Assembly: GCF_003473485.1 (NCBI RefSeq)
Contig: NC_053044.1
Coordinates: 52,244,091 to 52,308,090 of the forward strand
Reading direction: 5' to 3'
Origin: Medicago truncatula
Taxonomy: Eukaryota; Streptophyta; Magnoliopsida; Fabales; Fabaceae
DNA: 64,000 nucleotides
Shown here: positions 1-12,300 of the stretch, piece after piece
Numbering within the stretch: the stretch's first letter is position 1
Layout of the letters: each line of letters starts with the position of its first letter
Made by a program: the position numbers and the translations under genes
Notes under the pieces: generated by a model
What the model was told of the DNA's origin: nothing
Databases searched by the model: none
The model's input: only the letters and a program-made list of their open reading frames with translations

Positions 1-1669
1 GTTTATTAACTAATACAATTTCTTGTAGATTTTTCTTGCTTGATGTGTTTATCATTTTCCTAGCTCATATAGGATTGCATGAGCATGTCGAGAGCATTGA
101 AGTTGATGATCTGGTTCCATCTTTAGCGTCCCTTACATTTTAGGTTTGCATGACTGTGAATTGTTTAATAATATGAGCCATGTAGCATGACAGAATGTGA
201 AATTCAAACTGTATATATTGACAGTATGAACAAGTTTGAAATAGGATTTGATGTTATTTAGAAATCTTGCACTTGCAAAAATAGCATGATATGACTCAGG
301 TATATTTTGGGTGTAAATGAAAAAACTTCTATCAATGAGAGGGATCAATTGACTAGTACATTCGTGGGAGATAAGTATTATTGAGGCTTTTCGACTTGGG
401 GTATGAGTCCAATTGACGATTCTCCTTTTCTTTACAACTTAAAAGGTTGTGGTTCCTATTGTCCTCAATGTTGTTAAATGGTAGTCATGGCGCCGCCATG
501 GCAGAATGTTGTGACGGATTTTTGGACAACTACTGTTGGAAGTTTGTGAAGGAATGACTGCCATGGAAGCGCCATAGGCCACAATGGTGTGTTTATATGG
601 TGGACTTTTGGCCTTTCGCCATCCGCCGTTGACAACATTCATTTTACTAAAATAAAATAATCTCTATGGGAACTCAACTTAGTTCAGATCATGTTAAAGC
701 CATGCTTATTGAAGTTGTGGATATAGTCTGGCCCTACTTATCATGACTTTTTCAAGCAACATATTGAATGAAGATGCCAAAAATTGTCTAGAAGTTAAAA
801 ATTTACAAATGCAATAATTGTGTTGAAATATTGTTCAATATATTTTTCAATAAAGTTGGTGAACATTACTGTTAATGATCCGATTGATAGGTTTGTATAC
901 ATTATATTTGGTGTCTATAGGAAACATGTCATGTAACATTAATAGTGCACTAACTGTCCATTGCCCAATCATATTTTGGGAGTTTAGATCATGTACTCTG
1001 ATCACAATAAAATGTTCTTGCTTGAGTTTTAAATTTTCCTGTTGTGTGCATTTTTCGAGCCCTTTTGAGTCAGCCTTGGAAATATGGTGGCTCCACAAGT
1101 TAATTAATTTGAATAATTAAATATTCATCTGTTATTATTCTAAAATTCTTATTTATTTAATATTTGTTCCTGCATGCTGTTTAACGCAGTTTGTGCCAAA
1201 CTAACGCTTCAACTTGAGCAAATTCTTGATGTAATTGTTGACACTTGACATTATATACGATAACCATCACACACAGCACTTCTTTCTTTGTTTATCTGGG
1301 AGTAGGGGTATAGGTCTTATGGATGTGAATGAATGCTTCAATAATCACAGCTACATATCTATGTGACATTAGATATATCTTAGATCCTAAGTGCTAACTT
1401 GATTCATCTTTAGTTAACTCCAGACCAATCTAAAGTCCATATTGTCTATTGTATGCGTCCTATCACGTATGTACTTATTTTCGTAGTCCAACTAGGGCAG
1501 CACTGATCGGTTGTTAAATTGAAATCTAGGAAATAAAAGTTGAAACATTTATCCAGCAAAGTAATCTATTCCATTTTATCTGCAGTTACAAGTTTGCATC
1601 CTTGGAGAAAAGAAATTTTGCAGCTGATTGCTTTGGGAAATTGGCAGTGCTCGGAAGTGGCAGGCTATA
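1..1669 (+). CDS. possible 3' end of an unrecognised gene entering from the left
   Basis: Two short exon-like stretches are seen. One follows an acceptor-like CTAG at 61-63 and reads HIGLHEHVESIEVDD onward to a TAG at 141-143. The other follows CTGCAG at about 1586 and reads YKFASLEKRNFAADCF onward through GKLAVLGSGRL to a TAA near 1669. Both have coding-like composition, and they could be alternative last exons of one gene. I do not recognise the protein. The 1.4 kb between them has no sustained open frame and would be intron. Confidence is low because the upstream exons lie outside the window. Confidence 0.25.
467..639. mobile_element. MITE-like element with imperfect terminal inverted repeats
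   Basis: AATGTTGTTAAATGG at the left is answered by CCGTTGACAACATT at the right. The interior is unusually GC-rich for this region and has partly palindromic CATGGCGCCGCCATG-type motifs. No convincing target-site duplication was found, so the superfamily (possibly hAT) is open. Confidence 0.4.
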
Positions 1670-1699
1670 AAATTTTGATCATTTTCCTCAAGGTCTTCT

Positions 1700-4180
1700 G
1701 AGATTGTTGAAATAGAGAATCTATACTCGAGTTTTGTATTTTATTTGGTCTTTTGTTACTTGTCACTAGTTATTTATCAGTCGTTCTTGCTGTACAACAA
1801 AATTTGAGTTGATGAAGTGCATTATTAGGAGTAGAATAAATATTACAAGTTTCATTTCTGATACTTGTTAATTTGTTGGTATACCTTGGGCTGTATGTTT
1901 AAGAATATAGTAGTAAAATATGCTTTTTGATAGAAGAATGCAGCGGTAGAATATTCACCTAATCAGGATGATGTGTTATTGTAAATTGATAGTGATAATC
2001 ATAATAGATCATCTAAGCAGTGAATTAAAAAACAATGTACTCTATGTCTTACATTTTGAAAATGAATGCGACATAAAGAAGTGATGAGACTTGTATTGAT
2101 TTCATTAAAAACAAAAAAAGATAATGTTAAAAAAGAGAGTGTTGATAGTACTCTTAAAAACATAGGTTTGTTTGTTGAGATGAAGGTTTGTTGTTGGAAA
2201 ATGAGAATCTTGAAAAGAGATAGTTGGAAAAATGTGGTGATTTGCTGTTAGTAATGCACATTGTTTGATCGTAAATAAACCAAGAAGTACAGCATTTTGA
2301 ACGAATATTACAGTAAAGGCCAAAGCCAAACCAAAACGCAATTTAATTTAACCCGTTAATCCAGCAAAGACTAGCTCTGAATTTGGTGAGGGCCTTCCTT
2401 TTATCAAAAAAAGAAAGAAAGAAAAGAAGCACCTTTACCATTCTTATGACTGTTTCTTAGTGGCGTCCCACGTGTGTTCTATGGTAGCTAGCACCTTTTA
2501 CAACACTGTTATGATTATGGATAATGTTATGTGCTAAAAAACAAGCAAAAAGAAGCTTCGACAAGGAAACCATCCGTAATGACATGATCATTAGCTGGTT
2601 CGTTTGTCTTTGGCTTGTGTGGCTTGGTGACAGTTGGCATGAAAATGAATTGCCACGTGTCAAAAGTCTTCTCACTCATGATATTGTATTATCAAGTGAG
2701 TGAAAAAATCGGAAAACTGATGAACAATGTCTTAGTCATTTTTCTTTTGAGGGTCTGTCTTGGTCATCAATACCCAATCCAATTGTTTAATGTAAGGACT
2801 TTGGTGCTTCGTAATTTTCTTTCGGATCAATTTAGTATCCAACAAAAGATAATTTAATTTAGTCTTTGATATCGTAATAAATCAGATAAAAATGTCAAAA
2901 ACTAATGTGAGCGTATTATTTGTGAGAAACTATATTGGTCCGTGATAAAATTATGAGAGATGAAATGGATATTGACTCTTGTTTAATTACTTTTATGTTA
3001 AAGGAATTGTTACGTAACTACAAGTCTACGAAACCCAATCCCCAAACTGAAGAAATGAAAAAGAATTCCTACAAGTTTTTGTTGTGATTTTTAGCTTGGC
3101 TTTGCAATTTCTTGCTGTTAAGTTAAGGGAGAACCAAACTATGTAGACCTTGTTTACGTTTGAATAGGCCCTATCTATAGACGTGTTATGAGACAATGAC
3201 AAGATGAGTTAGTAGTTGCAAACAAAAAAAATCCAGCTTTATAATTTTTCTGTTGCTCTGTAGCATATTGGCGTGGTATGTATAGAGAAAGTACAATCCA
3301 AGGTCATCCACACATATTCAAAATCTCAAAGCACATAATCATTTGTCAGTGGCGTTCAGGTGCGCGTGATCCTCATTATTGAGTTGAGATAGTGCAGAAC
3401 ACACATATAGAAGTGTTATGTTATGATATGAAAATCTCAGTTTTTCAGGACGAAGAATGAGTTTAAAACATAATAATTAAAAAATACAGAGCCTGAAATT
3501 GTACTACTCCATTTTTTATCTTCTTCTTATGTTCCAAATGGTTAAGACAATAAAATGCATTTATAATTTATATGTATCTTTAAAAATTACTAACACAATA
3601 AAATGATATGATTTGAATATATGATAAAATGCATATATAAAATAATTATACAGTTGACCTTTCATCAAAAAATAAAATTTAATAAAACTTAATTTACCTA
3701 TAAGTCAAATTCTATATTACTACTGTCTTTTCTCTTAAGAATTAAAGGATTAAGACAAAAAAATAATAAATTAGTCTTTTAAAATATTATTTTATTTGGT
3801 CAAAATTTTAAAGCTGAGCCATTAAAATGGTTTAAATCATTTTATTTGGTCAAACAAAGCTGTACTGCATTAAAATTTTCAATATATATGTCCAAATTTA
3901 CGAAAGAAAAGTACAGTGATTTATTGTGACTTTGAAAAATAAAAATTCAGCATCTCAATATACTAGTTAAATAAGCTTTATTACGGCAATTTTAAAGAAT
4001 ATTTTATTAATTTGACCAATATTTTATATTCTTTTTTGACATATTTGGGTCAATATTTGATATTCTTATAAAAAGTTTATTGATGTTTTTCTCATTAATA
4101 AAAAAGTCGATTAATAAGAACTTTTTTTTTTACTCAATTTTTTTGGGCACAATTCATTATATATATTTGTATCCGTCTAT
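1700..4180. other. gene-free AT-rich stretch
   Basis: Only short open frames without recognisable domains occur here. A CACGTGTC G-box-like motif near 2653 has no gene next to it. Nothing else is supported. Confidence 0.5.
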
Positions 4181-4289
4181 CCGCTATTCTTAGTGTGATA
4201 ATATGTAAAAATTATGAACAATAACTTTTTATAAAATTTGATTAAAATCTATATTTATTATATACAAAAAGTAGGAGATATTTTGTTTT

Positions 4290-4513
4290 CTTTTTCATTA
4301 TCCCAATTATACATTTAAACAAAAAAAATTATAATAATGATTGTTGTTGATGTCATTAAAAAGATAAGAATTTATATTATATTTTTTATTATATTGGTGA
4401 TGTTTTTGAAATAGATAAACATAGTTAATTTGGTTTGTTATAATTTAAAAGTAACAAACATTTTTAATCAAAATAAAAAATTTATAAAAAATACAACTTA
4501 TAGTTTTCTTCAA
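4290..4513. repeat. left copy of a diverged segmental duplication
   Basis: This stretch (cccaattatac, then attgttgttg, then a run resembling gtttgttataa and gtaacaaacatt) recurs in the same order at about 5185-5460. The copies are clearly diverged. This copy ends where a MITE has inserted at 4514. Confidence 0.6.
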
Positions 4514-4898
4514 GGGAACTTCTACGGTACACCTCACAAATTGAGGTGTACCGGTACTCTTACTCCATAAATTTATAAATTAACTACCATTTTATAAAAT
4601 TTAAAGTTGTTTGATAATATTTATATTTTAGAAAACATCATTTCATTGTTTATAAGAATTATATTAAATTTTTAACAATTTTTCATAAAATATAATCAAT
4701 ATTCTTTGTTATGAGTAATAAAAAATACAAAAAAAATAAATTTTATTTTGTCGAAGCTTTTGATAAATAAGATTGAATTATTATAATTGTCGATGATAGA
4801 AAATAATTTTTTTTCTTAAAAAAAACTACTTATTTTATTAATAATTTAATGATTTGGTGTACCGGTACACTTAAATTTTTAGGTGTACCATAGAAGCC
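4514..4898. mobile_element. Mutator-like MITE, copy 1, with 9-bp target duplication
   Basis: The element starts GGGAACTTCTACGGTACACC and ends GGTGTACCATAGAAGCC, an inverted repeat of about 17 bp. TTTCTTCAA flanks it on both sides (4505-4513 and 4899-4907), and a 9-bp target-site duplication is the hallmark of Mutator-like elements. The interior is AT-rich and non-coding. A second member of the family lies at about 34456-34855 with the same termini and a TACCGGTA motif inside the left end. Confidence 0.85.
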
Positions 4899-5110
4899 TT
4901 TCTTCAAACGTTGACGCGATAAAAATATAGAAAATCGAACATCCGTCTTTTCGCTAGTTATCTATGTTATCTATAAAGAAAACTATTTCTTTCAGCACTT
5001 TTGAACTGAATTTTTCCTTCCAAAAATACCATCATTTTTCAATACAATAACACATGTAACAAATAGATATAAATAAATTTAAATATTAAAAATATGTAAC
5101 AAACACATTA

Positions 5111-5113
<3 letters not shown>

Positions 5114-5173
<60 letters not shown>
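5114..5173. repeat. (AT)n microsatellite
   Basis: An uninterrupted dinucleotide TA run of about 58 bp. Confidence 0.95.
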
Positions 5174-5175
<2 letters not shown>

Positions 5176-5184
5176 TTTTTATTA

Positions 5185-5460
5185 ATCCAATTATACCCTT
5201 AAAATTTTTTTTAATAAAGATTGTTGTTGGTGTTATTGAAATAGATATTCATGTTTAATTTGATTTTTTTTTTTTGTGGTGTGGTGGCCGGGGTTTGAAC
5301 CCCGAACCTTGCATATCTTATGCATTGTCCAAACTAACTGAGCTAAGCTCACGAGGACTATGTTTAATTTGATTTGTTATAACTAGAAAGCAACAAACAT
5401 TTATATTTTTAGTTTTAATCAATATCAAAATCAAAATTTTATAAAAAAAATTTCCTTCAT
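5185..5460. repeat. right copy of the segmental duplication, interrupted by a SINE
   Basis: It matches 4290-4513 in order and orientation once the SINE at 5267-5359 is removed. The shared anchors are ccaattatac, attgttgttg, tttgttataa and caacaaacatt. Confidence 0.6.
5267..5359 (-). mobile_element. tRNA-derived SINE with 16-bp target duplication
   Basis: Read on the minus strand it has an A-box-like TGAGCTTAGCTCAGTTAG segment, a B-box-like GGGTTCAAACCCCGG segment and a short poly(A) tail (poly(T) on +). The 16-bp ATGTTTAATTTGATTT flanks it at 5251-5266 and again at 5360-5375, which is a clear target-primed insertion signature. A relative lies at 58777-58901. Confidence 0.85.
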
Positions 5461-5991
5461 AATTTTTAAATTTTATTTCAGTAAAAAGAGCAGAAAGACG
5501 GACACGTGAATGACCGTTTTTTCTTATATATAATAACTTTTACTTAATATTTTGCATTTTAATATCATAACAAAAAAAGAATTAATAATACCAACAATAT
5601 AATAAATATAATATAACCTTTTTTAAAAGAAATATAATAAAAAGTTTATGTATTATCTTTAGAGTATAAATTAAATTATTTTTGTTAGAGGAACAATTTA
5701 ATTATACTAAAATATTTCTTTCTTAAATTATACCGATAGTGGCATTTTGGTAGTTCGAAGAAAAATGAAGACTCTTTCCCTTTCTCTCCTTTCTTCTTTC
5801 TTTCCTTATTCGTTATTCCACTGTACAACACATGTAGCTCGATAATAATAAAGCTAAAGAAGGGATACGATATTAGTTGTTGTATTCGTTCTATGCAGTG
5901 AAGGAAAAAAAAACAACAATAATTATGAAATGAATTTTTTCGTAGTTTAAAACCCCAAACCATCAACATCAATTCTCACACACACCCACTC

Positions 5992-6867
5992 ATGTGCACC
6001 ACCGGCAACAATTCCCGGAGCTCCGGCTCCGATTCCGGATCCACCACCGACTGGACCACCGAAGCAATCAACGGTGGATCTCTTCGCCACGTCGATCTCA
6101 ACACCGGAACCAATGGCTGGGCTTCACCACCAGGCGATGTCTTTAGCCTCCGCTCTCAAAGCTACTTCACCAAAAAGCAAAAATCTCCAGCCGGAGATTA
6201 TCTCCTCTCTCCAATCGGCATGGACTGGCTTAAATCCTCAACGAAACTCGACAACGTTCTTAACCGCTCCGATAATCGCGTTGCAAACGCGCTTAAAAAA
6301 GCTCAATCGAACGGTAAGTCGTTGAAGAGTTTCATCTTCGCCGTGAATCTCCAGATTCCAGGTAAAGAACACCACAGCGCAGTTTTTTACTTCGCAACAG
6401 AAGATCCCGTTCAATCCGGTTCGTTACTAGGCCGGTTCATTGACGGAGACGACGCGTTTCGAAACCAACGGTTCAAGCTAGTGAACCGGATCGTGAAAGG
6501 ACCGTGGATAGTGAAAAAAGCGGTGGGGAATTACAGCGCGTGTTTGTTAGGTAAAGCGCTGACGTGTCATTATCATAGAGGAGCTAATTACTTTGAGGCC
6601 GACGTTGATATTGGAAGTAGTGCAATTGCGAATGCTATCTTGCGCCTTGCATTGGGATATGTGACGAGTGTGACGATAGATATGGGGTTTGTTGTGGAAG
6701 CGCAGACGGAGGAGGAGTTGCCGGAGAAGTTGATCGGTGCTATTAGGGTTTGTCAAATGGAAATGGGTTCTGCTTGCACTATTGTTGATGCTCCAAGGAT
6801 AGGGATTGCTCAGGTCAATCACCTTGGTGCTGATGCAACTGAAAATCAAAATCATAATCAAAATTAA
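5992..6867 (+). CDS. EDR2_C (DUF1336) domain protein, single exon
   Basis: An uninterrupted 291-residue frame. The N-terminus (about 1-30) is Ser/Thr/Gly-rich and probably disordered. The rest matches the C-terminal domain of ENHANCED DISEASE RESISTANCE 2-like proteins: YLLSPIGMDWLKS near residue 70, a central FIFAVNLQIPG strand with FYFATEDP, then FKLVNRIVKGPWIVKKAVG, CHYHRGANYFEADVDIGSS and LALGYVTSVTIDMGFVVE. Full EDR2 also has PH and START domains; these are absent, so this is the short stand-alone form. EDR2 is known as a negative regulator of salicylate-dependent defence and cell death, but the role of the short form is not established. The coding sequence is much more GC-rich than its flanks. 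The ATG at 5992 follows a CA-rich leader and no other upstream ATG fits. Polyadenylation-type AATAAATAAATA motifs follow the stop. Confidence 0.9.
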   Translation: MCTTGNNSRSSGSDSGSTTDWTTEAINGGSLRHVDLNTGTNGWASPPGDVFSLRSQSYFTKKQKSPAGDYLLSPIGMDWLKSSTKLDNVLNRSDNRVANALKKAQSNGKSLKSFIFAVNLQIPGKEHHSAVFYFATEDPVQSGSLLGRFIDGDDAFRNQRFKLVNRIVKGPWIVKKAVGNYSACLLGKALTCHYHRGANYFEADVDIGSSAIANAILRLALGYVTSVTIDMGFVVEAQTEEELPEKLIGAIRVCQMEMGSACTIVDAPRIGIAQVNHLGADATENQNHNQN

Positions 6868-7362
6868 TTAATTAATTATTATTATTTTAGAGTTATTTTA
6901 TTTTTGTCTTCTTCATAGGGAGTATCAATTAATAAATAAATAAATATTTGAGTTTCGTTGGTTGGAATTATTTACTTGTGATTTTCTTCTTCTAATTTGA
7001 CAATTTGATTGATGCATTTAGAATTCTATAGTATTATTTTTTGGGGGTCTATTATATTATTGTTGCGGATTGTGTGTGTGCGCATCTTGGTTCGCTTTAC
7101 AGCGTATTATGTGTGGACATTTTGGTTGGTGGGGGTGGTGAATCGTTTGGCTGAAATTGTAGAAAAGTAGCAATAAAAAGAGCAGCACCCTTTGTTTTAA
7201 GACTTGAAAAGGAAGGTCGCAAGCCATGTTGGACATTTGACCTGAGCTGCTATTCCTCATGGACTCCTTTCAGTAGGTAATGGTAGTAATCTTTTTATAG
7301 AACACTTCAATTAAGATACCTAAATAGTTTCAGCGAGCTTAACTCGGTTTGGTTTTGTTTAG

Positions 7363-7530
7363 AGTGGAGTATAACTCGATTGGTAAGATATTAAAATTTT
7401 TAAAGGTTGGAGTTCGAATCCAATAAATTATAAGAATTGTCCGACATTAAATATCAACTTATCTCTCTGGTATTCAAATCCTAGCTGTTATCTTGGGCTA
7501 AATTCGTCCTGTAATAATTTTCTTTTTAAG
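7363..7530 (+). mobile_element. SINE-like, tRNA-derived element
   Basis: TAACTCGATTGGTAAG resembles a Pol III A box, and GGAGTTCGAATCC about 40 bp further on resembles a B box. The right end and target duplications were not resolved. The arrangement fits a plant SINE better than a functional tRNA, because no cloverleaf can be folded. Confidence 0.5.
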
Positions 7531-8056
7531 CTATTTTGCATCACAATTGATGAGAAAAAAATAAATTGGGTTTGTAATGTAATCAATAGTTTCATTTCAA
7601 TACAAAGTACAAATGCACTTCGCAGCGTCCAAGTTTGGTTTCGTTTTGTTCTTCTATGAAACATTTGCAGGGGACACGCTTGTTTGCATTCGTGGAGGAT
7701 TTCCCTTTCGAAGATAAAATTGAAAGGTGTTGGGACCAAGGACAACGTTTGATCTTACTTTAATTCATTCCTTGTCTTTCAGAATATGACTTTAAAAAGC
7801 TTTTTAATTTATAATTTTACGGTATTAAGTCGTAGCAGCATACTACTGAAACAAAGTTTTTTTTTTTAAATATAGTCGGCGAATTCCAAGTTTGAATTTG
7901 GGTGAAAGATATAACTTGAGAAAAAGGTTATTTCCTCTTTATACTTAATCCGATCCTCATTATGAGAATAAAATCAATGCAATTATTAATTTGTGTAACT
8001 TTTTAATATTTTTACATATGCATCCTTATAGAAAGTTATGCATTATTAATACATCT

Positions 8057-8251
8057 TTTTTTTTTTTACCAACAAAAACTCATCATTTCATTCATCACAC
8101 AATTTGAAATACAAGATGGAATCAAATCATAGATTTGGCGACCAACTTGTAATATTGACACCCTAACGAAACTATAAGCGACAACATTCGCTTGTCATCT
8201 AACGAAACTTTTCTTAAAGTTTGTAAATTGTTGTAATAGTGACTTGCAGTC
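8057..8251 (-). mobile_element. 5'-truncated LINE 3' end with 12-bp target duplication
   Basis: A poly(T) run at the left edge is the poly(A) tail of a minus-strand retroposon. ATTAATACATCT flanks the insert at 8045-8056 and 8252-8263. The about 195-bp body, read on the minus strand, ends GATGAGTTTTTGTTGGT before the tail, as in plant L1-type LINE 3' ends. No coding domain remains. Confidence 0.75.
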
Positions 8252-9546
8252 ATTAATACATCTATTAATAGAAGAAGACAACCATTAAATAATGGGGAGA
8301 AAATCTTTTAAACAATAAATTCACCTTAAAATTTATATATTTTCTTATAAATAACACTAAATTCTTTTTTTTGAAATTTTTCTTGTATTAAGGAGGAGCG
8401 GTATAATGTGAGTCCAAGTATATAGGCTATAGCTTTATCTTTGGGTTCAATGATAGAGCAAGTAGCACGGGGTCGGCGAAGACAACTAGGCGAATCTGAT
8501 TTCATTTTCAATCCTTTCTTTTTTCTCATTTTGTCAATTTATTAATATATTTACAATTACTCGTATTATACTAGATCCCTAAAAAAAAGACTGGTAATAG
8601 GACCACAAAACCATTAAATAAAAGAATTACAATTGCCCTTCATTAGAGAATTTTTTTTTAGTACCGCTATGTATTTTCTAAAGACATCTTTTCGACAGAC
8701 AATATAAAAAGAAACAGTCATAATTAAATAAAAGTGACATCAGAAAGTCTTTTAATATGGAGGTTAGTCTGCGGTCCAATCGAATCAATATGTTTGAAGG
8801 GGTAACTCATTCCCTTCAGAGTTGGGGGAATTTAGAGGCAGTGAAAATGGCTTAAAATTTGTTGTCTTTGTTAACTACAGTACTTCATTCCATTTTGTTC
8901 AAACTCAAAATTGGTGTTACATGTATTATAACCAACAATCCTTTATTACTTTCAAGTTACCCAATATCAGTTTTGGAATTTCTTCACATAAGTCAATTCA
9001 TGTTTTGTTTACTTCTTCACTTCACTAATGTTCTCTCCCTTTCCCTCATTCTTTAACAAACCAAACAAGGGAATTTCATTTTTCCTCTCTTCTCCCTTAC
9101 TCTTGTACACCTTTGAACAAATAAGTCTTTGAGTAAAATATTCTTTAATCTAGAATTTTAAAAATATGTAATTGTTGCATATTTTGATAAGTTAGGGTCA
9201 CAGCCTAATCAAGCCATGTGAGATATCTATTTAACATATTCTATCCATTTCCATCACATTTTAAACAGGACATTAAATTGTATTTATTATTTACTCCAAC
9301 TTATAAGTATAAATTGTATGGTAATTTTTGAATTCTATAAGAAAATAAATGCATAAGCATGACTCATTAACTTAGTAATAAAAAATAGCATGACTCATTA
9401 TCATGTTGCAAGATTTTATATTGGTCAAACTAGGCCACTATGAATAGACAAGATAACATCAAAGAATTGACAAGGTAACAAGACAAACAAAATCATGTAC
9501 AAAGGATATTTTTCATAACCTTTGATGCTGCACCATTTTTATTCTT

Positions 9547-12194
9547 TTATACAATATTAGTTGCAGCACAAGAACGTCGAATTTCACCCTCCTCGTCAGT
9601 TTTTACCCCAATACTGGTTAGCTTTACGAACGACACACCCCAATTGTCAAAGAAAAGTTCTTGATCATTTGCAAAATCCTCCACTAGTTTCCTCGTGTCA
9701 TCATTGTTCATCAAAACCGAATCAGACTGGAACAGAACTTTGCGATCAAGAAGATTTCTGTAGTATTGGTTGTCAAATAGCATAGATGTTTCAGGATCGA
9801 TGTTCACTGCCACGGATGGTTGTGCATTTATTGGACACTGTTTTATTAGCTGATCAGCATAATTAGTATCAATGGTTTGGTCAATGAGCCTAAGACTTCC
9901 ATTTCTGTCTTGTTGGAAACGACCCCTGAATGTATTGCAATGAGCTGTTCCTATTGTATGAGCCCCTGCAAAGCTTAACAATTAGTACTAAATATGTAAC
10001 ACTAGTTAGATATTAAAGTAAATATAGTGAGAAGAAGCAGACAATCAAATAAAGCATGAGATATTTTTGTCTAATACACTTGGTTTGAATACCCAAAAGT
10101 TAGAAAGAGAAATAGGCCAACTAATGTTTTAAAAATTGGACCGGACTCAAAATATTCAAAAAACCGGCTTGAAGGACTCTCAACACATTCCTCAAGCCAG
10201 AGACTAGACATCTGGAGTGTATAAACTACTAGATATATGTGGATGGCTCAATAGGCTATACTTTGTTTACCATATCAGAATTATAATTCTTTGTTCAACC
10301 TCAAAAACTACTACATGGAATGACGGTTGCCTTCAACTATAATCATCGTTCAGATCATATTACTATCCAACGTAGTACTCTCAACATGTCAAGATGGCAA
10401 TTATAACAAATTTGATTAGATGATATCATCTACAAAGCATCTATAGTTTAATTATTTCTACCGACCAAAATGTGTTACTTTATGGAATTTTACTTGAAAT
10501 AAAAAAAAAAAATACTAGTACTATGTTCAAGTCTTGGTAAATTCTAAAATGTAAATAATATAGATATAGATTTGGGTTTATATTATGAACCTGAAAGAAC
10601 CACAAGATCAAGTAAGGACAATCCTTTACTGGAAAAGAGCTTAAGCATCTCGTCCATAGTAAAACTAGTGTCCACAATGTTGGGTCTAACATTTGAAGCA
10701 ATTGAAACCATTCCATCTCTCCTACCTGTAGGAATCTGAACCCTTGGTCCACCAGCCTGTTTCACAAAGTGTCTTTCAACAACAGTACCAAAAAGACATG
10801 TCTATTTCTGATTGAAGGATAGTATAAGAAGTGCAATGGAGAACTTACAATTTCAACTGCATCTCTAGCTGCTAGAGCAATTATGTCTGCACAAGAAACA
10901 GTTCCTGGGCAGAACATCTCAAGAACTCTTTTCGCTGTTTCTATAACAGAAAATCCACCAACAGATCTGTTTCCTGGATCACTTTGTTCTGTATTATTCC
11001 CTTGTAGCATCAAAGATGCATCACATCCCTGCATTTCAAATAATAATCTTATTGCATCAAGGAGACAATCATAATTGATAAACCAATGTAAAAAATAAAG
11101 TGCAGAGTACCCGATTATGATACCTCACTATCTATAAAGCACTAACATAGATGCAACAAACATGACACTGAAGTTGATAATTTGAGAAAATTGAAGTGAT
11201 TGAGTGTATCCACATGCATGTCGTGTCAGTGTCAAAGACCGACACGTATTGGACACTCGACACATCGTATTAGTGGTTCATAGCTCACTATTGCATGCAA
11301 CCTCTAAGGTCATCAGAACTTCAAATCTTAGAATTCTGACATTGAGTGTGACAAAATCCTACAAAATGACTTGTTGGATCCGGACTGCTCAAACCTAACA
11401 AGCACTATCTAAGTCATATCTCTAGTCAATATGAAACTCTCAAAAGTCAAAACAACCCAACACTTAGAATCAAAACATGTGATGCATGGACTGATTCGGA
11501 GGAAATAACAAAGATCTATCAAGATAAAACCAATTTGAATCTCACATCAAGTAGTCTTGTTTGGATCCAAACAATTTAATTAAGCGCTTATATCACAAAT
11601 TTTTATCTATTCGTCATAGAAAAAAATGAAAGAGAGAGAAAATTGAATGTAATTTGCATTTACTTTTATGAGAATAAACAAAAAAAAAAATCTTGAAAAA
11701 GATAAAAGTTTGTTTTTTTTTTCTTCTTATATTTTGGGACAAAGAAATTGCGTTTTTTTTGTTTATATTATGGGACGGAGGGAGTATCGTATAAGTGCAA
11801 TTGTATAAGCTATCTTTATAAAAAGATAAATAAAGTCAAACCGTTTTTATAAGCTATTTAAGAGAGCTTATGCACATGGCATAACTTGTTTCTATAAACT
11901 CTCACAGAATGTCATTTGCTTGGTGAAGAGCAACATTTGAATACTAACCTCTACGAAGCAATCATGGAAAACCATGCGAAGGAGCTTTCCAGGAATGGAA
12001 GGATCATTTGAAGAGGATGTACTGACTGCATTTCTTATGAATAACTCTGCTGTTGGACATGAAGCAGCATAGAAGTCGAAAGCAAGATTAGCAGTTACAG
12101 AGGAAACAAACAAGATAGAAACTGCTATGAAAAGAAACATTGATTTTGTTGTCTCCATGGGAACCAAGCGTTTAGTCCTTTTTTTAGGATTCAA
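9547..12194 (-). CDS. class III (secretory) peroxidase, four exons
   Basis: Exons (minus strand): 12194-11949, 11028-10849, 10756-10591, 9965-9547. The splice phases agree and give 336 residues. The first Met gives a basic N-terminus; the Met at 12158 (METTKSMFLFIAVS) makes a more standard signal peptide, so translation may start there. Catalytic features are present: RMVFHDCFVEGCDAS holds the distal Arg and His, and VVLSGAHTIGTAHC holds the proximal heme-ligand His. All eight conserved cysteines are visible (SCP, HDC, GCD, FCP, VSC, AHC, QCP, RSC). The four-exon layout is the classic one of the family. Such enzymes oxidise phenolics with H2O2 in the cell wall or apoplast, in lignification or defence. 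From its position beside DBR1 I infer an orthologue of Arabidopsis PER46/PER18. Intron 1 is about 0.9 kb and contains repeats. Confidence 0.93.
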
Positions 12195-12261
12195 AAACAG
12201 TGCCTGGAGTGTGCAGGGTGTTTTTTGTACTACTCTTGTCTAGATAGTGAAACACGGAAAC

Positions 12262-12263
<2 letters not shown>

Positions 12264-12299
<36 letters not shown>

Positions 12300-12300
12300 T
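12264..12300. repeat. (AAT)n microsatellite
   Basis: About twelve AAT/ATA units just upstream of the peroxidase gene. Confidence 0.9.

Larger units (their letters stand above)
6868..9546. other. intergenic stretch between the EDR2_C and peroxidase genes
   Basis: It holds a SINE-like element (about 7363-7530) and a LINE 3' tail with target duplications (8057-8251). Other short frames here have no recognisable domain or codon pattern. Confidence 0.6.

Noticed and set aside
2066-2857. Several frames of 60-80 codons on both strands
   Set aside because: They are mutually overlapping, show no domain or splice context, and lie within the length expected by chance in this composition.
5267-5359. 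tRNA gene, because of a good B box and an A-box-like segment
   Set aside because: It does not fold as a tRNA and has 16-bp target duplications and a poly(A) tail, so it is a SINE.
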